The notes: a model not told the origin generated them from the sequence alone. 12,892 bases of DNA from an uncultured Eubacteriales bacterium (GCA_949297565.1 CASFUI010000079.1:1-12892), one strand, 5' to 3'. Numbered from the stretch's first letter, positions 1-6,830 are shown. Made by a program: numbers and translations.

Positions 1-244
1 CCATCTGGTCAACCTCGGTGTCGCAGTTGCCTCTCACACACACAATATCATTTTTCAGCGGATTGAGCATTGCAATAACCTTCTTTGGCGAGTATTCCTC
101 AGGCAAGTCATTTCTCGGACCGTGGTATAAAATATCGCCGAGAAGCACAAGCATGTCCGCCTCCTCGCCGCGGTAGCGCTCAAGCATTTTCTCACAGTAA
201 TATGCAGAGCCGTGAATATCAGATGCAATCATTATTTTTTTCAC
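1..244 (-). CDS. YfcE/MJ0936-type metallophosphoesterase, partial (C-terminus outside window)
   Basis: The first 81 codons of a calcineurin-like phosphoesterase are present. The protein starts MKKIMIASDIHG, giving the metal-binding D-x-H motif, and continues with GDILYHG (GD-x(n)-G motif) and VRGNCDTEVDQ (GN[C/H]D motif). These three blocks in this order are typical of the short YfcE phosphodiesterase family, which hydrolyses phosphodiester bonds in the cytoplasm with two bound metal ions, often Mn2+. The start is GTG at 244, chosen because GGAGG lies 6 bases upstream and the family normally begins a few residues before the DxH motif. It lies 32 bases after the folT stop, so it is probably co-transcribed with folT. 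The rest of the gene runs past base 1. The family is clear; the physiological substrate is unknown. Confidence 0.9.
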   Translation of the reverse strand, partial: MKKIMIASDIHGSAYYCEKMLERYRGEEADMLVLLGDILYHGPRNDLPEEYSPKKVIAMLNPLKNDIVCVRGNCDTEVDQM

Positions 245-276
245 ATTCAGCCTCCGTTCTAATGTGCCTGTACAGA

Positions 277-1299
277 CTAAATTCCGAGTCTGCGCACAAT
301 ATTTTTTATAAAACCAAGTACATAATACGTCAAAATTATATTAATTGGCAACTGAATAATATTTTTTATAAGCCTTGAGGTAAAATAAAACGCAAATCCC
401 TTTCCGTACATCACCGAAATCCAGTATGTTCCCAGAAAAATATTTACAAGAAGCGTATCTCCAAGAAGCACCAGCACAACCCTGAGCATGAACTTTAAAT
501 CGACGGCATGCTTTGCCGCAAGCGTCTCTGTTTTAAGCGCCATATATACAAACAGAAGAAAGATAACAGCCCAGAAGCCCCACTGAGGCGTTGTCGTCTT
601 TTTATCCGTGTACACGGCAAGAATTCCGGCAAAGCTGCAAAACACCGTCACAGCAAGTGGAACAGCATTCCAGCGGAATATATTTGCAACTAACAGGAAT
701 ATGACAAGCACTGTCAGAATACACGCAACAACAGCCGGATTTTTTCCCGCTCCGTCAAAACCGCTCCGGATTATTGAAGCAGCGCTGCCCGATACGGCAA
801 CAGATCCGTCTTCTTTGCCTGTCACCTCCGCAAACGGAGCAAAAACCAGAAGAATAAGAGATACACATAATATAAGTTCTCCCGCGCACAGCTTGAGAAT
901 TTCCATAACGGATTTTCCGCGTGACGATACATCTGAATTATTTTTTTTATCTCTATTTATCTTTTCAGGGAATTTTTTATAAAAAAAAGTTCCGTAAATA
1001 AGCCCCGCAAGAGCGGCAGAAATCGTCCAGCCGGGAAAATACGGTCCTACCGGCTTTAACACAAACTGGACTATATCTCCTACTCCTCCGCACACAAAGC
1101 CCACAACCGGCCCGAATAGACATCCTGTCACAACATTTACGATAAAGGATACTGAAATTCTCAGCGAATCCGTCACCTGCACTGACAGAAAGAATGCGAA
1201 TACCGTGTGCAGCGCTACGAGCAGCGCTGCTGTTACAACTGATTTCAAGTTTTTGAATTCCTTTGCGGAATCCACAAATAAGCCAATAGCTTTTTGCAT
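277..1299 (-). CDS. folT: Folate-specific ECF transporter S-component, with a large internal membrane insertion
   Basis: This is the membrane substrate-binding subunit for folate uptake by an energy-coupling factor transporter; the shared EcfAA'T module must be encoded elsewhere. Residues 20-109 match the first half of FolT (VSFIVNVVTGCLFGP, GGVGDIVQFVLKP, FPGWTISAALAGLIYG). Residues 268-340 match the second half (DTLLVNIFLGTYWISVMYGK, RLIKNIIQLPINIIL). Typical FolT proteins are about 170-200 residues; this one is 340. The extra part, about residues 112-265, starts with a charged linker (KINRDKKNNSD) and holds about four predicted membrane segments (near 136-157, 188-206, 210-230, 239-256) with a polar loop between the first two. 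There is no stop or frame break, so it reads as one protein. ATG at 1299 has an AAGGAGG site upstream. The THF riboswitch upstream independently supports folate as substrate. Confidence 0.92.
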   Translation of the reverse strand: MQKAIGLFVDSAKEFKNLKSVVTAALLVALHTVFAFFLSVQVTDSLRISVSFIVNVVTGCLFGPVVGFVCGGVGDIVQFVLKPVGPYFPGWTISAALAGLIYGTFFYKKFPEKINRDKKNNSDVSSRGKSVMEILKLCAGELILCVSLILLVFAPFAEVTGKEDGSVAVSGSAASIIRSGFDGAGKNPAVVACILTVLVIFLLVANIFRWNAVPLAVTVFCSFAGILAVYTDKKTTTPQWGFWAVIFLLFVYMALKTETLAAKHAVDLKFMLRVVLVLLGDTLLVNIFLGTYWISVMYGKGFAFYFTSRLIKNIIQLPINIILTYYVLGFIKNIVRRLGI

Positions 1300-1304
1300 A
1301 AAAA

Positions 1305-1347
1305 TATACCTCCTTTGCAGTAGTTTCGCCCTACATAAGGAGGTATA
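1305..1347 (-). promoter_or_regulatory. Shine-Dalgarno-sequestering hairpin of the folT riboswitch (expression platform)
   Basis: On the minus-strand RNA, TATACCTCCTT (1347-1337) is a perfect 11-base complement of AAGGAGGTATA (1315-1305), which contains the folT ribosome binding site. The 21-base loop holds a further GTAG/CTAC pairing (1334-1331 with 1323-1320). A competing helix can form between 1381-1374 and 1338-1331 (CTACATAA with TTATGTAG). Its 5' strand overlaps the 3' strand of riboswitch P1, and its 3' strand overlaps the sequestering hairpin. The layout predicts translational OFF when ligand stabilises P1. The pairing is seen directly; the switching direction is inferred. Confidence 0.8.
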
Positions 1348-1379
1348 AATATCATATAAATATCACAAGACCGTTATGT

Positions 1380-1476
1380 AGCAGCGGGATGCGGACCGTG
1401 TACCGCAAGAAACCTTTTCGTCCCGATGACAACTCCCTGTTCACCGGGCACTTAACGCACACTGTCCTACTCTGCT
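1380..1476 (-). ncRNA. Tetrahydrofolate (THF) riboswitch aptamer
   Basis: The minus-strand RNA carries the hallmarks of the THF/folE riboswitch in order. It has AGCAG-AGTAG at the 5' side of P1, the conserved GCGTTAAGTG segment (1458-1449), a GGGA-GT-TGTC stretch (near 1435-1427), and a 3' portion with GCATCC (1392-1387) running into CTGCT, which closes P1 with the 5' AGCAG (1476-1472 with 1384-1380). In known cases this aptamer binds reduced folates and controls folT or folate biosynthesis genes in Bacillota; here it precedes folT by about 80 bases. The call is from motif recognition; a covariance-model scan would confirm it. Confidence 0.9.
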
Positions 1477-1497
1477 TTAAATTATTTTTTCCAGCCT

Positions 1498-1526
1498 ATT
1501 ATATTCGCTTATATTATATTTGTAAA
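1498..1526 (-). promoter_or_regulatory. Sigma-A promoter of the folT transcript
   Basis: The minus strand has TTTACA (1526-1521), a 17-base spacer, and a perfect TATAAT (1503-1498). The predicted start is about 15 bases before the riboswitch P1, which is a sensible leader arrangement. It makes folT and the downstream phosphoesterase a separate unit from the DUF6088 gene. Confidence 0.85.
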
Positions 1527-1529
1527 GGA

Positions 1530-1560
1530 AATTTTTTCCCGTTCGCAGCGGGAAGAAATT
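1530..1560. terminator. Possible terminator or inverted repeat after the DUF6088 gene
   Basis: A 12-base inverted repeat (1530-1541 with 1549-1560, 7-base loop) has a TTCCCG/CGGGAA core. As minus-strand RNA it has one mismatch and is followed by only a short U run, so it is a weak terminator candidate for the gene ending at 1608. As plus-strand RNA the mismatch becomes G-U, but no plus-strand gene precedes it. The remaining gap, 1561-1607, shows nothing recognisable. Confidence 0.35.
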
Positions 1561-1607
1561 ATTCTCGTCACAGATATCCGCATCAGGTCATACAGCAGCC
1601 GGCCGCT

Positions 1608-2279
1608 TTACCTTGCGACACGCTGTACCGGCGGTATCTTGTACCTTGAGGCATGGCTTAAAAACTGCTGGAGGGAATTCGGCACCTTATACATATCGAG
1701 TATTTTTTTCATAAACGCAATCGTACTCTTTTTATATTTCATCGACTTAAGAACGCATACTGCAGCCTCATCGCTGTATCCCCTCGAAAACTGTCTTGCA
1801 AATCTCGCGAACTTATGCTTATTCAGCCCGCTTATCCTGTCATAATTCTGAAGAATCTCAAGCGCCTCGATAACGCGTGTATTCTCATAACTAAGCTCAA
1901 TATCCACACGCTTCACATGAATATTTCCTATATTGCAGGTATCCTTTTTAATACGATTGGAATAAAGGCATATTTCCTGCGAAATCTCATCTGTAATACC
2001 GTACTTTTTGTAAAGCCTGCCGCCTATAAACATTCCGTTTCTGTTATCCTCGCCGAAAAAATAATTCAGCACGTCCTCGCTGTCATTTGACGGGCGCTTC
2101 ATATACATTCCCTTTGCCGCCCGTACAATTACCTTTTCGTTAGCCAGCCTCTCAAGAGCTTTAAAAAAGGCTGCCTCTGACATCTTTGAAAAATGCTTTT
2201 CATAGAGTTCATTGGCAGCCACAACAAAGCCCTCGGGACAAGCGTCAAAATACGCGATTATTTTATCCCTGTACTTCAC
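1608..2279 (-). CDS. DUF6088 / AbiEi-like winged-helix protein, orphan
   Basis: The protein is 223 residues from the chosen GTG start. Residues 1-60 form a winged-helix domain (MKYRDKIIAYFDACPEGFVV, then a recognition-helix region AAFFKALERLANEKVIVRAA and a wing KGMYMKRP). This closely follows the pattern of DUF6088/AbiEi antitoxins, in which such domains bind their own promoter. The rest (DVLNYFFGEDNRNGMFIGGRLY, YGITDEISQEICLYSNRIK) resembles the AbiEi middle domain. The open frame extends to a TTG at 2315, which would overlap the upstream gene by 14 bases. GTG at 2279 is preferred because GAGG lies 8 bases upstream (2291-2288) and the family begins there. No nucleotidyltransferase toxin (AbiEii type) lies next to it, so it may be a solitary regulator rather than half of a toxin-antitoxin pair. 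The family is likely; the function is not established. Confidence 0.7.
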   Translation of the reverse strand: MKYRDKIIAYFDACPEGFVVAANELYEKHFSKMSEAAFFKALERLANEKVIVRAAKGMYMKRPSNDSEDVLNYFFGEDNRNGMFIGGRLYKKYGITDEISQEICLYSNRIKKDTCNIGNIHVKRVDIELSYENTRVIEALEILQNYDRISGLNKHKFARFARQFSRGYSDEAAVCVLKSMKYKKSTIAFMKKILDMYKVPNSLQQFLSHASRYKIPPVQRVAR

Positions 2280-2301
2280 TGTATAATCCTCGAATATTAT
2301 T

Positions 2302-2928
2302 CTAATTTTCGGCAACTTCTTTTATTTCAAGTTCATCTTCAGCAGTCTTCGCCTCGCCGTCAGCCGCATTCTTCTCCGCCGTGTCTGCTTCTGCCTCCTG
2401 CTCCCCGCTGTCATCCGTCTCACAGCTGTCCGTGTCCTCAAAATCCTCATCGTCGTCAACATAAAAATTCACGGGAATAATCTCGACATTGCTGCACACT
2501 GCCTTGCCTATAACATATACCGTGTGAATTCCCTCCTCGTCGCTGTTCTCGACAAGGTTTCTCACGCCGGAAAGCGTCTTGTCTACATCACATGTCACAT
2601 TAACGCCCTCAGGAAGTATAATTGTAACGCTGCTCGCGTTGCTTGAAAAATTGATATATACATCCTTCTCAAACACCGCCAGTCCCAGATCGATAACAGC
2701 TCTTGCGGCAACAGCCTTAACCTCGCAGCCCATGAATTCCTCATCCTCAACCTCGACAACCTTCTTTTCAAAGATTGCGTTGTATTTCTTTACCTCATCG
2801 GCGGCGCTGGCAGTCTCCTCTTTTATAAAATCTTCTTTAACGCTTTTATATTTATTGTAAGCAATCTTAGACGCCACCCCCAATGCACCAAGAGCAACTA
2901 ATGTTTTCGCAAATTTTTTCTTTGCCAT
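2302..2928 (-). CDS. Membrane-anchored protein with LiaF-C-like beta domain and acidic tail
   Basis: This 208-residue protein has three parts. A basic N-terminus (MAKKKFAK) precedes one hydrophobic helix (about 8-25, LVALGALGVASKIAYNKY). A central domain (about 60-153) contains FMGCEVKAVAARAVIDLGLA and VTIILPEGVNVTCDV. The alternating strands and the V-T-I-x-L-P-E-G-V-x-V pattern resemble the C-terminal domain of LiaF / cell-wall-active antibiotic response proteins and related DUF4097-like beta repeats. A very acidic, low-complexity tail (about 157-208) follows. In LiaF this domain acts in envelope-stress signalling, but no LiaRS-type sensor or regulator gene is in the window. ATG at 2928 has GGAGG 6 bases upstream, and that site lies at the edge of a structured repeat. 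The similarity is by pattern only; a different small membrane-protein family is possible. Confidence 0.6.
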   Translation of the reverse strand: MAKKKFAKTLVALGALGVASKIAYNKYKSVKEDFIKEETASAADEVKKYNAIFEKKVVEVEDEEFMGCEVKAVAARAVIDLGLAVFEKDVYINFSSNASSVTIILPEGVNVTCDVDKTLSGVRNLVENSDEEGIHTVYVIGKAVCSNVEIIPVNFYVDDDEDFEDTDSCETDDSGEQEAEADTAEKNAADGEAKTAEDELEIKEVAEN

Positions 2929-2937
2929 AATAATCCT

Positions 2938-3039
2938 CCATTCCGAAGCGTTTTACGCGTAAGGAACGCGAAGAAAAATTCGCGGAGGCGATTTTTCTTC
3001 TGCGATAAGCGCTGTTTGTGACGCTCCGGCACAAACAGC
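2938..3039 (-). repeat. Structured intergenic repeat, copy 1
   Basis: This copy fills most of the gap between queH and the LiaF-C-like gene. In minus-strand order it has three parts. The first is a 13-bp hairpin with GCTGTTTGTG/CACAAACAGC arms and one mismatch (3039-3027 with 3023-3011). The second is a 10-bp hairpin with GAAGAAAAAT/ATTTTTCTTC arms (3000-2991 with 2979-2970). The third is an ACGCTTCGGAATGGAGG boundary that runs straight into the start-codon region of the next gene. It is clearly related in order and sequence to 7983-8072. There is no U-tract, so it is not a standard terminator. Confidence 0.75.
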
Positions 3040-3044
3040 TGTCT

Positions 3045-3695
3045 TTATGATAACCCAGTCATTTTTTCTTTGCAAGAATTTTTTGAAAATGCGCAGCCGC
3101 AATAATTCTGCCTGTAAAGCGAATATTCTTTAGACAGCTCTATCGAGCGTTTATAGCCCTCTCTCTTCTTAAAGTCCGACAAAAGATATTCAACTCCGTA
3201 GCGCTTTGACATCTCAAGCCCTGTCTCGTTAAGCTTTACACTGTTTTTAAGCGGACTTATCGTGAGCGTTGTCGTGAAATAGTCGGCTTTGAGCTCCCTT
3301 GCAAGCTGAGCGGTCCTCTCAAGGCGCATGGCATAGCATATAAAGCACCTCTCTCCGCCCTCCCTGCAATTCTCATATCCCTTGACACTCTCAAAAAAGC
3401 GCTGCGGCTCATAATCCCCCTCTATAAAACCGACAGGATACTTCGCCGGAAATTCGTTTATAAAACGCTGCTGCTCTTTAACGCGCTTTCTGTATTCCTC
3501 CTGCTCGGATATATTGGGATTATAATAAAAAACCGTAATTTTAAAATATTCTGATAAATATTCTATCACATAGCTGCTGCATGGAGCACAGCAGCTATGC
3601 AGCACAAGAGCAGGAACCTCTCCTGCCTCCTTCAGCTTTTGCAGCTTTTTCTCAAGCTCCTTCTGAAAATTTCTGTTTTCAAACGGCGTAGCCAT
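3045..3695 (-). CDS. queH: Epoxyqueuosine reductase QueH
   Basis: QueH (formerly DUF208) performs the last step of queuosine synthesis, reducing epoxyqueuosine to queuosine in tRNA; it is the non-orthologous substitute for cobalamin-dependent QueG. The 216-residue length is normal for the family. Diagnostic cysteine motifs are visible: LHSCCAPCSSYVIEYL (residues 32-47, Cys35, Cys36, Cys39), CFICYAMRLERTAQLA (Cys117, Cys120), and the C-terminal NYCGCAFS (Cys199, Cys201). FYYNPNI and TTTLTISPLKN are also typical. ATG at 3695 has AGGAG 9 bases upstream. It follows hisC by 57 bases with no promoter seen between, so they are probably co-transcribed, although the functions are unrelated. No other queuosine genes are in the window. 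Confidence 0.95.
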   Translation of the reverse strand: MATPFENRNFQKELEKKLQKLKEAGEVPALVLHSCCAPCSSYVIEYLSEYFKITVFYYNPNISEQEEYRKRVKEQQRFINEFPAKYPVGFIEGDYEPQRFFESVKGYENCREGGERCFICYAMRLERTAQLARELKADYFTTTLTISPLKNSVKLNETGLEMSKRYGVEYLLSDFKKREGYKRSIELSKEYSLYRQNYCGCAFSKNSCKEKMTGLS

Positions 3696-3720
3696 ACCGC
3701 ATCACTCCTTTATACTCCTG

Positions 3721-3742
3721 CCGCCGCTTAGCCTCTCGGCGG
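3721..3742 (-). other. Small hairpin between hisC and queH
   Basis: A 6-bp GC-only stem (CCGCCG/CGGCGG) with a 10-base loop lies in the short hisC-queH gap, starting about 10 bases after the tandem TGA TGA stop of hisC. No U-tract follows, so termination is unlikely; it may affect mRNA processing or relative expression. Confidence 0.4.
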
Positions 3743-3752
3743 TTTATACTCA

Positions 3753-4832
3753 TCAAGCCTGATGCCCGCTGTTGTATCCGTCAATAATATCCTCAAGAGC
3801 GTCAAAAAGCTTTTTCATCTGACTGTCTGTTCCGACTGATATTCTCAGATAATTATCAATGCGCGGCTTATTGAAATATCTGACATAAATTCCGCGCTTT
3901 TTAAGTTCCTCAAACAGATAAGCACCCGGAACGCTTCCGTGCGCGGCAAAAATAAAATTAGCCTTTGAATCAGGAAATTCAAACCCAAGCCTTGCAAGCT
4001 CCAGCTTTGCATTTTCACGCGTTTTAATAATTTTTGCCACACATTCGTTAAAATATTCCTCGTCTGCCATTGCTGCGCTTCCGCAGACAAGCGAATAGGC
4101 GTTCATCGTATAAGAGTTAAACGAAAACTTCACATCGTTTAACGCCCTGATTAACGCGGGACTTCCGAAAGCATAGCCTATCCTAATACCTGCCATAGAG
4201 CGGGATTTTGAAAAAGTCTGTACTACCAGAACATTATCATATTTATCCACAAACTCTATTGCGGATTTTCCGCCGAAATCAATATATGCCTCATCGATAA
4301 TCACTATGCTGTCCTGATTATGCCGTATAATATCCTCAACTTTTTCAAGCTCCATGTAAAGCGCGGTAGGAGCATTCGGATTAGGAAAAATAATTCCGCC
4401 GTTTTCGCGGTAAAAGCTCTCGGGAATAATATTAAAGTTCTCGTCAAGAGTAACCTGTTCATACTTTACACGGTGCAATTCTGCCCAAACCGAATAGAAT
4501 GAATATGATATATCAGGAAAAAGCACCGGCTTATCAGAATTAAAAAATGTCATAAAGCACATTGATATTACATCATCAGAGCCGACTCCTACAAATATAC
4601 GGTCCTTGCTCATATGATAACGCTGTGCTATCGCCTCGGTAAGCACTCCCGCCTCAGGATCCGGATAGAGTCTGAGCCTGTCAAAATCAAAATCCCGCGC
4701 TGCCTCATATGCCTTAGGAGAAGGCGGATACGGGTTTTCATTTGTGTTAAGCTTTACAACATCTGTATTCTCAGGCTGCTCTCCCGGAACGTACGGCTCA
4801 ACCTTTCTTATATATTTTTCCCAGTTCTTCAT
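3753..4832 (-). CDS. hisC: Histidinol-phosphate aminotransferase (class II PLP-dependent)
   Basis: This PLP enzyme transfers the amino group between L-histidinol phosphate and 2-oxoglutarate in histidine synthesis. It is 359 residues from ATG 4832, the usual HisC length. Visible features are KLNTNENPYPPSP (residues 27-39), YPDPE, VGVGSDDVI (residues 81-89), NPNAPTA (151-157), IIDEAYIDF (Asp180 contacting the PLP ring nitrogen), TFSKSRSMAGIRIGYA (Schiff-base Lys209), and the substrate-carboxylate arginine in LRISVG. The open frame extends 11 codons further upstream, but ATG 4832 is preceded by GGAG at 5 bases and fits the family start (MKNWEKYIRKVEPYVPG). It has its own promoter and is not in a his operon; isolated HisC paralogues can also transaminate aromatic substrates, so the specificity is inferred. 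Confidence 0.9.
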   Translation of the reverse strand: MKNWEKYIRKVEPYVPGEQPENTDVVKLNTNENPYPPSPKAYEAARDFDFDRLRLYPDPEAGVLTEAIAQRYHMSKDRIFVGVGSDDVISMCFMTFFNSDKPVLFPDISYSFYSVWAELHRVKYEQVTLDENFNIIPESFYRENGGIIFPNPNAPTALYMELEKVEDIIRHNQDSIVIIDEAYIDFGGKSAIEFVDKYDNVLVVQTFSKSRSMAGIRIGYAFGSPALIRALNDVKFSFNSYTMNAYSLVCGSAAMADEEYFNECVAKIIKTRENAKLELARLGFEFPDSKANFIFAAHGSVPGAYLFEELKKRGIYVRYFNKPRIDNYLRISVGTDSQMKKLFDALEDIIDGYNSGHQA

Positions 4833-4888
4833 ATGCACTCCAATCCGTCCCGGCACAATTTTCACGGAACATTCAATTTAGTTTTAAT

Positions 4889-4917
4889 ATTATACAAAAA
4901 ATTACTTTTTCAGGCAA
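4889..4917 (-). promoter_or_regulatory. Sigma-A promoter for hisC-queH
   Basis: The minus strand has TTGCCT (4917-4912), a 17-base spacer, and a perfect TATAAT (4894-4889). The -35 directly abuts the stop codon of the DUF2079 gene. The expected transcript start is about 50 bases upstream of the hisC ATG. This makes hisC-queH independent of the sugar cluster. Confidence 0.75.
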
Positions 4918-6801
4918 TCACTTTCTTTTCAGAACGGCGATACAACCCTCTTTATAATACACAGTCTCATAATCCGGACTGTTCAGATATTTAAGAGTAT
5001 TTTCGTCGGTATTTCCCGTAACTGCCGTACCTCCGCCATCTCCGTTTATTTTATCTGCCTCCTGAACAGAAGCCTCCTCCAGCTTCACTCCCCGCAAATC
5101 AAGCGCAACGTAATCCGTCATTTTGTCTGTATAGTATACCTCATACAGATAATCGCGCTTGGAAAGCTTTGCGCACAAAAATGAGCTCGCCGCCACACTC
5201 GCATCGTCAGGTATCATTGAAATACCCTCATCCATGCTGTCGTACATCTGCGTCAGGTCAGAATTTCCGAAACGTCCCGTAATTGAAATTCTGTCCCACG
5301 AGAGAGCTGCAAAAAACATTACAGAGGACACCGCCATAGCCGCTGTAACCTTTGACGCGAGCAGCCGTCTCATTGAAGAAATATTTTCAAGCGCCGCATA
5401 CAAAAGCAGCACGCCGCTTCCGAACACATACTGAAAGCCTATATCATGAGCATAAACGTAATCCGGCAGAAGATTAAACATAATAAAAGGCCCGAACAGA
5501 ATGAGCACATGCCATTTCCTTAACGCCAGAGGAATAAACGCAAGGGAGCCAAGCACAGACACAATAAACGTGATGTTTTCCTCCTGCATAATCTGAGTAA
5601 CAATATACGCCGGATTAGACAGAACTGTCCTGATAATTCCAAGCACATTTCCGCCTCCTCCCAAAATAACATTATTATAGCGGAATGTGAGTGTTCCGTC
5701 TCCGAATTTTGAGAGCCACCATACTGCCGCAAAGAAATATACGACTGCTGCCGCAAATACCGCAGCTCCCTTTTTATATTTTTTCTTCGCGACTATCATA
5801 TAGAGAGCGACAAACGCCACATACACCGCAGCGTCCTCCTTTACGCCAAGCGTAAAAGCCGCCGCCGGAATTAACTGCCATCCCAAATCCTGCTCAAACA
5901 CAAGAATAAGACATAAAAGAGCCAGAGGCAAAAACATATTCTCATGGACATCATAACCGCAGCCAGAGCTGATTACAGGATAGAACGCATAAACCGCGCA
6001 GAGCGCAGTCGTGTGTAAACGGCTTAAGTTTCTGAGCCTGCATATTTTTGAGAGCGGGAATATCGCAAGCGCAAGAACAACACCCTGCATGATCTGCAAG
6101 GTTACAGGGCTGTCAAATAAAGCGTAAAACGGAAGAAGCAGATACCAGTCCGGCGAGATATGCACATTCATATGAGACATCAGGACATCGCGCTCACATG
6201 TTGTGTTCATGGCAAAAGTATTTTTCATGTAATAAAACATCTGTGAAAATATACCGAAGTCATAGTTTGGCGAAGAAAATGTAAGATACCTTGACACTGT
6301 GTACACGCCTATGAAAACAGCTGGAATAAGCGCCAGAAACACAAGCGCAGCCGCAAACTCCCATGTATTTATTTTTACTTTGCTAAAGTCAATCCCCCTC
6401 ATGCAATACATAAGAGAGAGCAGCACGATGCCAGTCATAAAGAGGCAGAAATAAACATTGTCATAGAGAATCACACACACAATTCCATACATAAAAACCG
6501 ACAGAAAAAATATAAGCCTCTCAAATACATCCCCCGTCTTTTTTGAGACTGATGAGAGCGCGCAGAAAAAAATCATCAGGACGCAGAACAATCCTGCCGT
6601 CTTTAAGCAGTGCACAGTAAAATTGATATATCTTATACTCTCAAGACTGCTCACCGGACTTCCCGTATTGCCGGCAATCCGGGGAATGCTCAGAGTGCAA
6701 ATAAAACACCACGCTGTCATCAGCATAACAGCGCAGTGTTTTATAATCTCACACGGCTCTTGACCGAGAGTTCTTTTTATATTTTTTAAAAATCCCAACA
6801 T
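4918..6801 (-). CDS. DUF2079 family multi-pass membrane protein
   Basis: This is a 627-residue integral membrane protein with many hydrophobic segments from about residue 22 to 500 and a soluble C-terminal part (about 510-627). Family-typical blocks are NYDFGIFSQMFYYMKN (179-194), HMNVHISPDWYLLLPFYALF (210-229), IMQGVVLALAIFPLSKI, GYDVHENMFLPLALL (282-296), and GVKEDAAVYVA (319-329). DUF2079 proteins are thought to belong to the GT-C fold group of membrane glycosyltransferases. The early aspartate after the first luminal-type loop (YDFG) fits that, but no activity is established. ATG at 6801 has AGGAG 7 bases upstream. It starts 29 bases after the ROK regulator stop, so it may be read from the sugar operon. 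The acceptor and donor are unknown. Confidence 0.85.
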   Translation of the reverse strand: MLGFLKNIKRTLGQEPCEIIKHCAVMLMTAWCFICTLSIPRIAGNTGSPVSSLESIRYINFTVHCLKTAGLFCVLMIFFCALSSVSKKTGDVFERLIFFLSVFMYGIVCVILYDNVYFCLFMTGIVLLSLMYCMRGIDFSKVKINTWEFAAALVFLALIPAVFIGVYTVSRYLTFSSPNYDFGIFSQMFYYMKNTFAMNTTCERDVLMSHMNVHISPDWYLLLPFYALFDSPVTLQIMQGVVLALAIFPLSKICRLRNLSRLHTTALCAVYAFYPVISSGCGYDVHENMFLPLALLCLILVFEQDLGWQLIPAAAFTLGVKEDAAVYVAFVALYMIVAKKKYKKGAAVFAAAVVYFFAAVWWLSKFGDGTLTFRYNNVILGGGGNVLGIIRTVLSNPAYIVTQIMQEENITFIVSVLGSLAFIPLALRKWHVLILFGPFIMFNLLPDYVYAHDIGFQYVFGSGVLLLYAALENISSMRRLLASKVTAAMAVSSVMFFAALSWDRISITGRFGNSDLTQMYDSMDEGISMIPDDASVAASSFLCAKLSKRDYLYEVYYTDKMTDYVALDLRGVKLEEASVQEADKINGDGGGTAVTGNTDENTLKYLNSPDYETVYYKEGCIAVLKRK

Positions 6802-6830
6802 TTAACCGCTCCTAACCCTGAACAGACATA

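Noticed and set aside
297..371. Direct repeat ATATTTTTTATA occurring twice about 60 bases apart
   Set aside because: Both copies lie inside folT and encode the similar peptides FIKNIV and LIKNII; it is explained by AT-rich coding of membrane-flanking residues.
85..378. Plus-strand open frame opposite the phosphoesterase and the end of folT
   Set aside because: It is antisense to two well-supported genes, has no ribosome binding site and no recognisable protein pattern.
3721..3742. Hairpin between hisC and queH considered as a terminator
   Set aside because: No U-tract follows on the minus strand and queH starts close behind without a visible promoter.
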